A DNA stretch of 64,000 bases. It comes from CAMDPA01 sp965223035. Its GTDB lineage: Bacteria; Pseudomonadota; Alphaproteobacteria; Rhizobiales; Hyphomicrobiaceae. Below, in pieces: positions 43,297 through 51,310 of this stretch (position 1 is its first letter; each line of letters opens with the position of its first letter). The stretch is from NCBI GenBank assembly GCA_965223035.1, contig OZ244980.1, positions 3,906,001 to 3,970,000 on the forward strand, in the 5' to 3' direction. Position numbers and translations under genes: made by a program. The notes under the pieces are model-generated. The model was given only the letters and a program-made list of their open reading frames with translations. It was not told the origin of the DNA and searched no databases.

Positions 43297-43524
43297 TGCG
43301 TTTCAAATCGGGACGGTTTGGACGTTGCCGTGAAGCGATCGTTGATCAGAATTAACGAACTCATTGCTGTGGTTGCGAACTCGGAACGACTGGATACGTC
43401 CTGCGGAAACTGCGCGGGTTGGTGGCCCGATGTGAAGGCTGCCAGGCGATTGCGGGGCGTGACTTGCGCGCATGTTGGAGGCCATTCTTCCGCGAGAGGA
43501 CGTCGTTAATTCGGAGGAGATTTG

Positions 43525-44520
43525 ATGATGAAACGTCGAATGCTTAAGGAGATCGCAGCGGCTGCGGTTATTGCTGCGGGGGCGCTTGCCGGTGCCAGTG
43601 GCGATAAGGCTGCAGCCCAACAGGGCATGACCGGAATGCGCGGCATGTACGGCATGTACGGTATGCCGGGCATGTACGGCATGTACGGTATGCCGGGCAT
43701 GTACGGCATGGGCGGTATGCGTGGCATGTATGGCATGTACGGTATGCCGGGCATGTACGGCATGGGCGGTATGCGCGGCCCTGGCGGTCAATGGGCCTGG
43801 GTTTGGATACCAAGTAGCACGTACGGCATGGGCGGCATGCGTGGCATGTACGGCATGGGCGGTATGCGCGGCATGTACGGTATGTACGGTATGCCGGGCA
43901 TGTACGGCATGTACGGTATGCCGGGCATGTACGGCATGGGCGGTATGCGCGGCATGTACGGCATGGGCGGTATGCCGGGCATGTACGGCATGGGCGGTAT
44001 GCGCGGCATGTACGGCATGTACGGTATGCCGGCCATGTACGGCATGGGCGGTATGCCGGGCATGTACGGCATGGGCGGTATGCGCGGCATGTACGGCATG
44101 GGCGGTATGCCGGGCATGTACGGCATGGGCGGTATGCGCGGCATGTACGGCATGGGCGGTATGCCGGGCATGTACGGCATGGGCGGTATGCGCGGCATGT
44201 ACGGCATGTACGGTATGCCGGGCATGTACGGCATGGGCGGTATGCGCGGCATGTACGGCATGTACGGTATGCCGGGCATGTACGGCATGGGCGGCATGCG
44301 CGGCATGTACGGCATGTACGGTATGCCGGGCATGTACGGCATGGGCGGCATGCCGGGCATGTACGGTATGTACGGCAGGCCTGGCCTTTACGGCATGGGC
44401 GGCATGCGCGGAATGTACGGCATGGGCGGCATGCAGGGCATGCAGGGCATGCGAGGCATGCAGGGCATGGGCGGCATGCAGGGCATGGGGGGGCAGTGGG
44501 CTCCTCCACGTCGCAGCTGA
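43525..44520 (+). CDS. secreted Gly-Met-X triplet-repeat protein
   Basis: 331 residues. A signal peptide (EIAAAAVIAAGALAGASG, cleaved near KAAA-QQ) is followed by an almost pure array of G-M-X triplets where X is Y, G, R or P, for example GMRGMYGMYGMPGMYGMG. By hand count the mature part has about 89 Met, roughly 30 percent. The array is broken once near residues 85-100 (PGGQWAWVWIPSST) and ends GGQWAPPRRS, so GGQWA occurs twice. No family recognised. Met-rich periplasmic proteins can bind Cu(I)/Ag(I) or act as sinks for oxidants such as hypochlorite that are regenerated by methionine sulfoxide reductases; the membrane-anchored MsrA at 56671 and the molybdoenzyme nearby make the second role attractive. 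GGAGG lies 7 bases before the ATG. Confidence 0.85.
   Translation: MMKRRMLKEIAAAAVIAAGALAGASGDKAAAQQGMTGMRGMYGMYGMPGMYGMYGMPGMYGMGGMRGMYGMYGMPGMYGMGGMRGPGGQWAWVWIPSSTYGMGGMRGMYGMGGMRGMYGMYGMPGMYGMYGMPGMYGMGGMRGMYGMGGMPGMYGMGGMRGMYGMYGMPAMYGMGGMPGMYGMGGMRGMYGMGGMPGMYGMGGMRGMYGMGGMPGMYGMGGMRGMYGMYGMPGMYGMGGMRGMYGMYGMPGMYGMGGMRGMYGMYGMPGMYGMGGMPGMYGMYGRPGLYGMGGMRGMYGMGGMQGMQGMRGMQGMGGMQGMGGQWAPPRRS
43640..44490. repeat. tandem 9-bp-based coding repeats of the Met-rich gene
   Basis: The DNA is a tandem array of GGCATG- and GGTATG-based units (GGCATGTAC, GGCATGGGC, GGTATGCCG, GGTATGCGC), with higher-order blocks of 27-36 bases repeated nearly exactly. It should be prone to slippage and copy-number change. 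All three minus-strand frames are open over long distances as a side effect. Confidence 0.85.
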
Positions 44521-44693
44521 TACTCGCAAGATGAGGCCGGGCTCTCGGCACGAAGCAGAGGTCACAGTGGCGCTCACTTCCTGCCGGAGCCTGGCTCAAC
44601 AACAAAGCGCACGCCTTCTTCTCAATTGGGCGTGCCCTACGATCTAGTCACTTCATGTTGTCGAGCGGTCAATTGGGGGAATGCATTGGATAG

Positions 44694-45065
44694 ATGTCGG
44701 GTAGCCGCGAAGAAATCCACAATCATGGTGCGCTGATCGACATGGACCTACTGATGGTTTTTCTGTTTGCCGCTGCCCTTTCGGTCGCGCTTACATATGC
44801 CGTTGGCTGGTTCGCTCGATCTCATTCGGAGACGGCTTCGAAAAGGAATCGACAAAGACCGGCGGTCGCTCGGCCAATTGAAGCCAATCCGTTCGGCGGC
44901 AAAGGCACACAAACGCCTGTAGCAAAATCCAAAACGCCCGATAGCAGAAGATCTCAAAGCCCTGAGGCTAACAACTCGCCCGCTAAGCAGGAAGTGGCAG
45001 TGGCTAAGCAACCCACAGCAAGCCCGATCTCGTCTTCTTCGAGCGATGTTCCCTGGTACGGCTAA
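44694..45065 (+). CDS. single-pass membrane protein with Ser/Pro/Lys linker, 123 aa
   Basis: A membrane helix MDLLMVFLFAAALSVALTYA (about residues 17-36) is followed by a hydrophilic low-complexity region ending SSSSSDVPWYG. No family recognised. The stop falls 20 bases inside the next small gene, which encodes a domain that in the neighbouring cytochrome is attached through a similar low-complexity linker. The two may therefore be one membrane-anchored protein split by a frameshift near 45046-45065, or two coupled genes. The start could also be the ATG at 44742. Confidence 0.6.
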   Translation: MSGSREEIHNHGALIDMDLLMVFLFAAALSVALTYAVGWFARSHSETASKRNRQRPAVARPIEANPFGGKGTQTPVAKSKTPDSRRSQSPEANNSPAKQEVAVAKQPTASPISSSSSDVPWYG

Positions 45066-45312
45066 GAGCCCGAGCAACAGCATCTATGTTGGGGGCTCTA
45101 CCCCGGACAAACGTCCGTCGCATGTGCCTTCGATAGAGAAGATGGTGAAAGACGCTGATCGGTACGCAACAGCACTCACCGGGCTTTACCGACCTTATCC
45201 GCTCGGCATGAAGTTCCTCGAACGCCAAGGTGTCTGGTACACGCCCTTTAATCGGCCCGGAATGACCGGCCCTTACGACATGCGGAGTTGGCATGAACGA
45301 TTCAATCAGTAA
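45046..45312 (+). CDS. stand-alone copy of the TPFNRPGMTGPYD domain, 88 aa
   Basis: Residues 14-83 match the C-terminal domain of the next gene closely: YVGGSTPDKRP, then PSIEKM, then GLYRPYP, KFLERQGVWYTPFNRPGMTG and PYDMRSWH. No known family was recognised for this block. The ribosome site is weak and the start overlaps the previous gene in another frame, so the real product may be a fusion with it. The protein has no signal peptide of its own, which also favours a fusion with the upstream membrane helix. Confidence 0.65.
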   Translation: MFPGTAKSPSNSIYVGGSTPDKRPSHVPSIEKMVKDADRYATALTGLYRPYPLGMKFLERQGVWYTPFNRPGMTGPYDMRSWHERFNQ

Positions 45313-45322
45313 GGCAACCACG

Positions 45323-46132
45323 ATGACAATTCGACGATCGGCGTTTCACTTCAAAATCCCTGGCAGTCTGTTGGCGGCGTCGCTTCTGGTGTCCGCATTT
45401 GCAGTTCCTATATTTCCCGGCGATGCGGCGGCTCAGGGAAATGCCGAGAAGGGCAAGCAAGTTTTCAAGAAATGCAAGATTTGCCATGCCGTCGGGTCGG
45501 GCGCAAAGAACCGGGTCGGACCAATACTTAACGGCATCATGGGCCGGAAAGCGGGAACCGTTGCAGGCTATAAATACTCGAAGGCAAACTTGAAGGCCGG
45601 CGAAGAGGGGTGGGTCTGGACGGAAGAAGTCATGCTCAAATACCTAGAGAATCCGCGCAAAGCGATGCCGGGAAACAAGATGGCCTTCCCGGGGGTGAAG
45701 AAGGAGCAGGACCGGAAGGATCTGGTCGAATACCTGAAGTCGTTCAAGACCAGTTCCAACGAGACCAAGGCGGAGACCACCAAAGTGGCCGCTAAGTCCG
45801 CGCCAGCGCGTAAGGTCGCCCCTAAAGCGAGTGCCAAGCAATCTTCGGACGCCACCATCGCAAAAACCAAGACAGCCAGCGCTGAGAAGCCAGGGGAGCA
45901 GCCAACCGAGTTTTTGGTGGGTGGTGCGTCGCCTTCAGAGCGACCGGCAATGGCACCGCGCATCGAGAAGATGGAAAACAACGATGCCTGGTATGCCCGT
46001 GCGTTGTTTGGGCTGTCCAAACCCTATCCGGTCAGTTTTCGCTTTCTCGAAGACCAAGGTGGTTGGTTCACACCCTTCAATAGGCCCGGCATGACAGGTC
46101 CTTACGATTTGCGCGGCTGGCATAGCAGATAA
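45323..46132 (+). CDS. cytochrome c2-like protein with a novel C-terminal domain
   Basis: About 269 residues. A signal peptide (IPGSLLAASLLVSAFAVPIF, AAA-QG) is followed by a class I cytochrome c with CKICH (residues 51-55) and axial Met in NKMAFPGVKKEQDRKDLVEY (Met120). An Ala/Lys-rich linker (about 145-195) joins it to a C-terminal domain (197-269) with LVGGASPSERPAMAPRIEKM, GGWFTPFNRPGMTGPYDLRG and W-H at the end, shared with the 88-aa protein just upstream. The ATG at 45323 follows AAGG; an ATG at 45293 with GGAG is a good alternative. It is probably a periplasmic electron carrier to or from the molybdoenzyme. Confidence 0.82.
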   Translation: MTIRRSAFHFKIPGSLLAASLLVSAFAVPIFPGDAAAQGNAEKGKQVFKKCKICHAVGSGAKNRVGPILNGIMGRKAGTVAGYKYSKANLKAGEEGWVWTEEVMLKYLENPRKAMPGNKMAFPGVKKEQDRKDLVEYLKSFKTSSNETKAETTKVAAKSAPARKVAPKASAKQSSDATIAKTKTASAEKPGEQPTEFLVGGASPSERPAMAPRIEKMENNDAWYARALFGLSKPYPVSFRFLEDQGGWFTPFNRPGMTGPYDLRGWHSR

Positions 46133-46197
46133 GTCGTCCGGCATTCGCAACATATTCCGAATGCATGCAAAGGATTGGAAGATGAAGGAGTCGTGAG

Positions 46198-47076
46198 ATG
46201 GGTCTCAAGACAGTGAGGACCGCAGCGATCCTGGCTGCAGGCATGGTTCTAGCCGTGGGCGGACTGCATAGCTTCGCGCAGACAAAATCGAAACCGCCGG
46301 AGCAGAACTATGGTGCAGCCGTTTGGAACAAGTACCATTTTCAGCCCGCCATCGACAAAGCTACAGATAAACAGTGTCTGTCTTGTCACCGCGACGTACT
46401 TGAGCGGAAGCCTCGTAAGAAGTCTCCCGCCGGCGTTGACGCTTCCAAGGCAATTGCCTGGTACCAAGCGCTGAGTACGTATGCGGGAGAACAGGAGAAT
46501 TTCCACTGGCGGCACATCTCATCGCCATTTGCAAAAAGTGTGATGAACCTGTCTTGCACCTTCTGTCACCAAGGCCATGATCCGCGTGAGGAGGCCCCTG
46601 GCTCGAGCGCAACGGCTCCGCCTCAGAGCAAACCCGCCGGCTTCACTCTGCGCAAAACCGTCGATACTTCGAATACCTGCCTCAGATGCCACGGCAGCTT
46701 CCCCAAGAAGATCATGCAGTTGGACGACCCGTGGCCAGTAGTGCGCCCGACGTTGGAGTCGGAAGACGCCAAGAACGGTTGTCTCTCTTGCCACCAGGAG
46801 ACGTTCCGCACCAATCGGCACAATGTCACCTACCTGAATGGGGCCAAGATCGAGGAACTGGCGAAAAATGACTCGGATTCCTGCTACGGTTGCCATGGCG
46901 GCCGGGCCTGGTACCGCAACTCCTACCCATACCCGCGCACGCCTTGGCCGGATATGGACGAAGAAGTGCCCGATTGGGCCAAGAACCGGCCGACACAGTC
47001 CGAAGAGCGCTTCCGGATCAAGGCGAAGGTTGAGCCTCAGAAGCCCGCAGCAAAGTCCAACATTAAGAAGCAGTAG
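46198..47076 (+). CDS. periplasmic pentahaem cytochrome c
   Basis: 292 residues with a signal peptide (AAILAAGMVLAVGGLHSFAQ). Five CxxCH motifs are visible: CLSCH (60), CTFCH (120), CLRCH (161), CLSCH (195) and CYGCH (229). No NapC/NrfH-type membrane anchor is present. The C-terminal tail is Lys-rich. Multihaem cytochromes next to a DMSO-reductase-family enzyme normally carry electrons between it and the quinone pool or cytochrome c. It sits 33 bases upstream of the molybdoenzyme gene in the same operon. Confidence 0.85.
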   Translation: MGLKTVRTAAILAAGMVLAVGGLHSFAQTKSKPPEQNYGAAVWNKYHFQPAIDKATDKQCLSCHRDVLERKPRKKSPAGVDASKAIAWYQALSTYAGEQENFHWRHISSPFAKSVMNLSCTFCHQGHDPREEAPGSSATAPPQSKPAGFTLRKTVDTSNTCLRCHGSFPKKIMQLDDPWPVVRPTLESEDAKNGCLSCHQETFRTNRHNVTYLNGAKIEELAKNDSDSCYGCHGGRAWYRNSYPYPRTPWPDMDEEVPDWAKNRPTQSEERFRIKAKVEPQKPAAKSNIKKQ

Positions 47077-47109
47077 CGCCTTGAGGCAACGACCCATTGG
47101 AGGGACAAG

Positions 47110-49650
47110 ATGAGCTTAAAGACCGATGTTCTCAAATCTGCGCTGAACATGACGCGTCGCCGCTTCGTGCAAACATCCACTGCCGGTGCGGCCGTAGCTG
47201 CGACCGGCATTGGACTGAAGCCGGATGAAGCGAAGGCGTTCGCCTACGAGCCCTATCCAACAGACGATCAGCTAACGACGGTGGTGACCAGCTGCGCGCA
47301 CAACTGCGGTTCCCGGCACATGCTTGTTGCTCACAAGAAAGGCGATGTGATTGTCAGATTGTCGACCGACGATGGACGCTACCAGGAAGGTGGTCAAATC
47401 GGCAAAGATACCGAGGAAGAGCCGCAGATGCGTGCATGCTTACGCGGGCGATCTTATCGTTCGCGTCTGTATTCGGCGGAACGGCTTCTTCACCCGATGA
47501 TCCGCGTTGGTGAACGTGGTGAAGGCAAGTTCAAGCGTGCCTCATGGGACACTGCGCTCGATTACATCGCCGAGGGCATGGTAAACGTTAAGAACAAATA
47601 TGGACCAACCGCGATCCTCGATCAAAGCTATGCGGGTGCGTCCTGGGGCGTGCTACATAGATCGGATCAGATCGAAGGATTATTGGGGCGTTTCCTTGGC
47701 ATCTTCGGATGTCGCACGACATCTTGGTCTGTGCCGTCTTATCAAGGGACGACTTTCTCCTCGGACACGACATTCGGTACGATCGAGGATGGTAACGAAG
47801 ACGACGCCTTTGCACATTCCAAGCTCATGATCATGTGGGGCTGGAACCCTGCGTACACATTCCACGGCGGCAACACGTTCTACTACATGCGAATGGCTAA
47901 GCAGCGCGGCTGCAAGTTTGTGCTGATCGATCCTCAATACACCGACTCTGCGGCTGCTTACGACGCATGGTGGATTCCAATTCGGCCAAACACCGATGCC
48001 GCCATGATGGCCGGGATGGCCCACTATATATTCGTCAATAACCTACAGGACCAGAACTTCATCAACCAATTCTGCCTTGGCATGGATGCCGGTACGATGC
48101 CGCCTCATGCCGGCAACATGGAGAACTTCAAGGACTACATTTTCGGCGCCTATGACGGCCAGCCGAAAACGCCGGAATGGGCAGCCGACATCTGCGGTGT
48201 CAAAGCCGATGATATCAAGAGGCTCGCCCACATGTATGCAACGACGAAGCCGGCCGCGCTTAAGGCGAGTTGGGCTCCTGGGCGTTGCGCTTACGGCGAG
48301 CAGTACAACCGGATGGGAGCCGCGCTACAAGCGATGACCGGCAATATCGGCGTTCTTGGTGGTTCCTCCGAGGGCGTCGGCAAGGCCTGGAAGGCAATGT
48401 CAAACGCCGGTCCATCCGATCAATATGCCAACATTCACGCGGCGGCGATCAAGTCCGATCGATGGGCCGATTGCGTGCTTAACTACCCCAACGTGAGGCG
48501 CGAGGACATCGGCTTGTGGCCGAAGCCCGGACCCATGAACGGCGTGATCCCAGACATTCGAGCGGTGTGGTGGCAAGCTTCGGACTGGCTCAATCAGCTT
48601 CCGAACATCAACAAGCAAATCGAAGCGATCAGGAAGCTGGATCTTGTTGTCTGTCAGGATTCGACCATAACACCATCCGGCATTTGGGCGGATGTGCTGT
48701 TGCCGGTTGCGACCCATTTCGAGCGCCATGATGTGGCACTGCCCTGGTACAAAGGGCACTACTACATTCACCGGCCCAAAGTTATCGAGCCGCTCGGCGA
48801 GAGTAAAACAGACTGGCAGATTTTTACCGAACTCGGTTTCCGGCTCGGGTTTGGCAACGTCATGAACCCGCTGGCGAAACGCGACTATTTCCACAACAAC
48901 GAAGAAACTGATGAGATCTATCTGCGTGACTGGTGGAACAACCAAGTGATCGCCCACCAGGGCGTGAGAATGCCGTGGGAGGAATTCAAGCAGCGCGGCA
49001 TCTATAAGTTCAAGCTCGACAGACCACACGTTGCTTTTCAGGATCAAATCGAGAAGGGCAAGCCTTTCAAGACGCCTTCAGGTAAGATCGAAATCTTCTC
49101 AAACAAGCTCGCGTTCGTTCCAGATTTCCGCGAGACACAATTCGGCTATCCGATCCCCTACATTCCTAAGTGGATCGAACCATGGGAAAGCACTAGGGAT
49201 CCGAAGGTCAAGGACTTCCCATTCCAAATGGTCACTCCGCACCCGCGGCATCGTACGCACTCGATCTTCAACAATATCCCATGGCTTCGCGAGACCTATG
49301 AGCAGGAGGTGACGATCAACGCCTCCGATGCCGAGAAGCTCGGCATCAAGACAGGGGATACGATCTACATCTGGAATGATCGGGGGGCGACGGTCGCGCC
49401 GGCTTACGTGACAGAGCGGCTGATGCCAGGTGTTGTGGTGCTCTACGAAGGTGCATGGATGGATCGAGACGAACGCGGCGTGGATCGGTCTGGGAATCCG
49501 GACTTTCTAACGAACGATACCCCCAGCCCCGCAGGCGCATTCGCCTACAATACGCTTCTCGTCAACCTACAGAAAACTGACCTACCGCACCGGCCAGGTT
49601 GGGACCAGCTGGCGACAGCTCGTAGCCATGTATTCCGGCGGGACAATTAA
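47110..49650 (+). CDS. DmsA-like periplasmic molybdopterin oxidoreductase
   Basis: 846 residues. The twin-arginine signal TRRRFVQTSTAGAAVAA (from residue 15) directs folded export. The DMSO-reductase fold follows DmsA along its length: CAHNCGSRH (62-70) and RACLRGRSYRSRL (108-120) form the Fe-S site, then GKFKRASWDTALDYIAEG, SKLMIMWGWNPAYTFHGGN, PSGKIEIFSNKLAF and near the end PGVVVLYEGAWMDRD. The third Fe-S cysteine of DmsA is His70 here. A Ser in the segment SVPSYQG aligns with the DmsA Mo ligand. A DmsB-like subunit and a TorD-like chaperone follow; no DmsC-type anchor gene is present, so electrons probably pass through the cytochromes. The substrate is unknown: DMSO, methionine sulfoxide, (per)chlorate-like oxyanions or an oxidation reaction are all possible. 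GGAGG precedes the ATG. Confidence 0.9.
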   Translation: MSLKTDVLKSALNMTRRRFVQTSTAGAAVAATGIGLKPDEAKAFAYEPYPTDDQLTTVVTSCAHNCGSRHMLVAHKKGDVIVRLSTDDGRYQEGGQIGKDTEEEPQMRACLRGRSYRSRLYSAERLLHPMIRVGERGEGKFKRASWDTALDYIAEGMVNVKNKYGPTAILDQSYAGASWGVLHRSDQIEGLLGRFLGIFGCRTTSWSVPSYQGTTFSSDTTFGTIEDGNEDDAFAHSKLMIMWGWNPAYTFHGGNTFYYMRMAKQRGCKFVLIDPQYTDSAAAYDAWWIPIRPNTDAAMMAGMAHYIFVNNLQDQNFINQFCLGMDAGTMPPHAGNMENFKDYIFGAYDGQPKTPEWAADICGVKADDIKRLAHMYATTKPAALKASWAPGRCAYGEQYNRMGAALQAMTGNIGVLGGSSEGVGKAWKAMSNAGPSDQYANIHAAAIKSDRWADCVLNYPNVRREDIGLWPKPGPMNGVIPDIRAVWWQASDWLNQLPNINKQIEAIRKLDLVVCQDSTITPSGIWADVLLPVATHFERHDVALPWYKGHYYIHRPKVIEPLGESKTDWQIFTELGFRLGFGNVMNPLAKRDYFHNNEETDEIYLRDWWNNQVIAHQGVRMPWEEFKQRGIYKFKLDRPHVAFQDQIEKGKPFKTPSGKIEIFSNKLAFVPDFRETQFGYPIPYIPKWIEPWESTRDPKVKDFPFQMVTPHPRHRTHSIFNNIPWLRETYEQEVTINASDAEKLGIKTGDTIYIWNDRGATVAPAYVTERLMPGVVVLYEGAWMDRDERGVDRSGNPDFLTNDTPSPAGAFAYNTLLVNLQKTDLPHRPGWDQLATARSHVFRRDN

Positions 49651-49670
49651 GATATTGGGAGGGTCGTCAA

Positions 49671-50339
49671 ATGGCCGGCAGAACGATTGACAAGGCGAAG
49701 ATCAAAGAAGCCGTTAAGCGCAAGAAGCAGGACGTCTACACTCCTGTCGTACCCGATAAGCAGTTGGGCTTCATTCACAACAATGTCGACTGCATCGGCT
49801 GTCGCGCTTGTGAAATTGCATGCAAGGACAAGAACGGATTGGCCCCCGGGCCTCGGTTCCGGCGAGTGCAATACGTCGAGGGAGGTTCCTATCCGGAGGT
49901 GTTCGCCTACAAGGTTAACATGTCCTGCAACCATTGCGCCGAGCCGGCCTGCCTACCCGCATGCCCGACCGGCGCTATCTTCAAGCGCAAGAAAGACGGC
50001 ATCGTCGATATTGACTCGACCTTATGCATCGGTTGCCGACGCTGTGAAGCAACTTGTCCGTTCGGTGCGCCGCAGTTCATTCCTGAGCAGAACATTGTCT
50101 CGAAATGCAATATGTGCGTTGACGAGATCGATGCCGGTCGTAAGCCCTATTGCGTCATGGCATGCATGATGCGGGTGCTCGACATCGGACCTATCGATCA
50201 ACTCCGTGACGGAACTTGGGAAACCACGGCACGAGCGGAGGGCGAGAAGGTGGTCCGCCAGGTCCAGAACATGGCAGATCCGGAGTTGACCAATCCTTCA
50301 ATCGTGTTCATTCCACACAGCAAGGGCGCCGTGAAATAG
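49671..50339 (+). CDS. DmsB-like four-cluster ferredoxin subunit
   Basis: 222 residues with four [4Fe-4S] motifs in the DmsB/NrfC order: CIGCRACEIAC (about 42-52), CNHCAEPACLPACP (about 84-97), CIGCRRCEATCP (about 117-128) and CNMC with CVMACM downstream (about 144-165). It would pass electrons between the molybdoenzyme and the cytochromes. There is no Tat signal, so it would be co-exported with the catalytic subunit. It starts 21 bases after the molybdoenzyme stop, in the same operon. Confidence 0.9.
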   Translation: MAGRTIDKAKIKEAVKRKKQDVYTPVVPDKQLGFIHNNVDCIGCRACEIACKDKNGLAPGPRFRRVQYVEGGSYPEVFAYKVNMSCNHCAEPACLPACPTGAIFKRKKDGIVDIDSTLCIGCRRCEATCPFGAPQFIPEQNIVSKCNMCVDEIDAGRKPYCVMACMMRVLDIGPIDQLRDGTWETTARAEGEKVVRQVQNMADPELTNPSIVFIPHSKGAVK

Positions 50340-50435
50340 TGCGCCTGACGGCATCGCCCCGCGGTCTTGCCGGCGTGCCATCGTCTACGGTCAATCATGG
50401 CAGCGTGCCTGCCGACAAGGAGTGGTCAACAGAAT

Positions 50436-51215
50436 ATGCGTGATAGTTCCAAAACTGCGGTTGACGCTGCTGACGTCAGGCTTGTCCACGACTTCCTTGA
50501 TGCCATCGCTGACGACCTGAAGCTTCTGGCGGTTCTGCACGAAAGCGAGATGGATGCTTTGGGGCTGGCGCAGCTCAAGGAACTGGAGTTTCCAACGACA
50601 CTCGGCTTGAACCTATCCGGCGAACAGACGAAATGCGCACAAAATCTCATGACGGAGGTGGTCCGCGCGTTACCATGGGAGCCCGACGAAGCCTTGCTCG
50701 ACGAGCTTGCCGTCGATTATGCTGACATCTACCTCACCTATCGCCTACGCGCTGCTCCTGCCGAATCCGTATGGTTGGACAAGGATCATCTCATACGACA
50801 ACAACCAATGTTTCAAACCCGAGCAGCCTACCGCCTTCGCGGTTTGAAGGTCGCCGACTGGCGCAAGCACTCTGAAGATCATCTTGTCACTCAGCTTCAT
50901 TTCCTGGCGCACTTGTTTGGTGAATGCCGGGACGAAAAGGCATTGAGGGAAGCAGCCACATTCCTCGACAATCACTTGCTCAAGTGGATCAACATGTTTG
51001 CCGAGAGAGTGGCGCAGCGTTGCCGTACACCGTTTTACGGCGCATTGGCAAAGTTGACCCACAGCTATTTGGAAGAACTGCGTGACGTATTGAGCGAGCT
51101 TGTCGATGTTCCAAGGCCGAAGCTCAAAGAGGCACCGAAAGAAGATGTCGACGAGGAACTTGAGGCGCTCAAAGTCGTTCCCGTCAACAGCGCTCCCATG
51201 GGGCCTGGCTGGTAG
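50436..51215 (+). CDS. TorD/DmsD-family molybdoenzyme chaperone
   Basis: About 259 residues, all-helical. It has the TorD-like pattern LAVDYADIYLTYRLRAAPAE followed by SVWLDKDHLIRQQPMFQTRA and LTQLHFLAHLF-type helices (HLVTQLHFLAHLFGE), with EAATFLDNHLLKWINMFAER in the last bundle. Such chaperones bind the Tat signal of the catalytic subunit until the cofactor is inserted. The ATG at 50436 is used; AAGGAG lies about 12 bases upstream. It ends the molybdoenzyme operon and is convergent with the response regulator. Confidence 0.82.
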   Translation: MRDSSKTAVDAADVRLVHDFLDAIADDLKLLAVLHESEMDALGLAQLKELEFPTTLGLNLSGEQTKCAQNLMTEVVRALPWEPDEALLDELAVDYADIYLTYRLRAAPAESVWLDKDHLIRQQPMFQTRAAYRLRGLKVADWRKHSEDHLVTQLHFLAHLFGECRDEKALREAATFLDNHLLKWINMFAERVAQRCRTPFYGALAKLTHSYLEELRDVLSELVDVPRPKLKEAPKEDVDEELEALKVVPVNSAPMGPGW

Positions 51216-51310
51216 TCTGATGACGGGTCGAGGCCCCGCGGACACTCACGATATCTGTTCACGATTTGACCGGTCGCTTCGAAGTTTGCGCAGAATGGCA
51301 CGCGAGCGTC

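Noticed and set aside
43102..43509. 135-codon frame upstream of the Met-rich gene
   Set aside because: No ribosome site, no domain, and it overlaps the activator-site and promoter candidates; most likely leader DNA.
43640..44490. CRISPR-like appearance of regular short repeats
   Set aside because: The repeats are contiguous and in coding phase with no unique spacers, and no cas genes are nearby.
43303..44577. A long antisense frame opposite the Met-rich gene (His/Ala/Val repeats)
   Set aside because: It exists only because the coding repeat lacks stops in every frame; it has no ribosome site or domain, while the plus strand has a signal peptide and a strong GGAGG.
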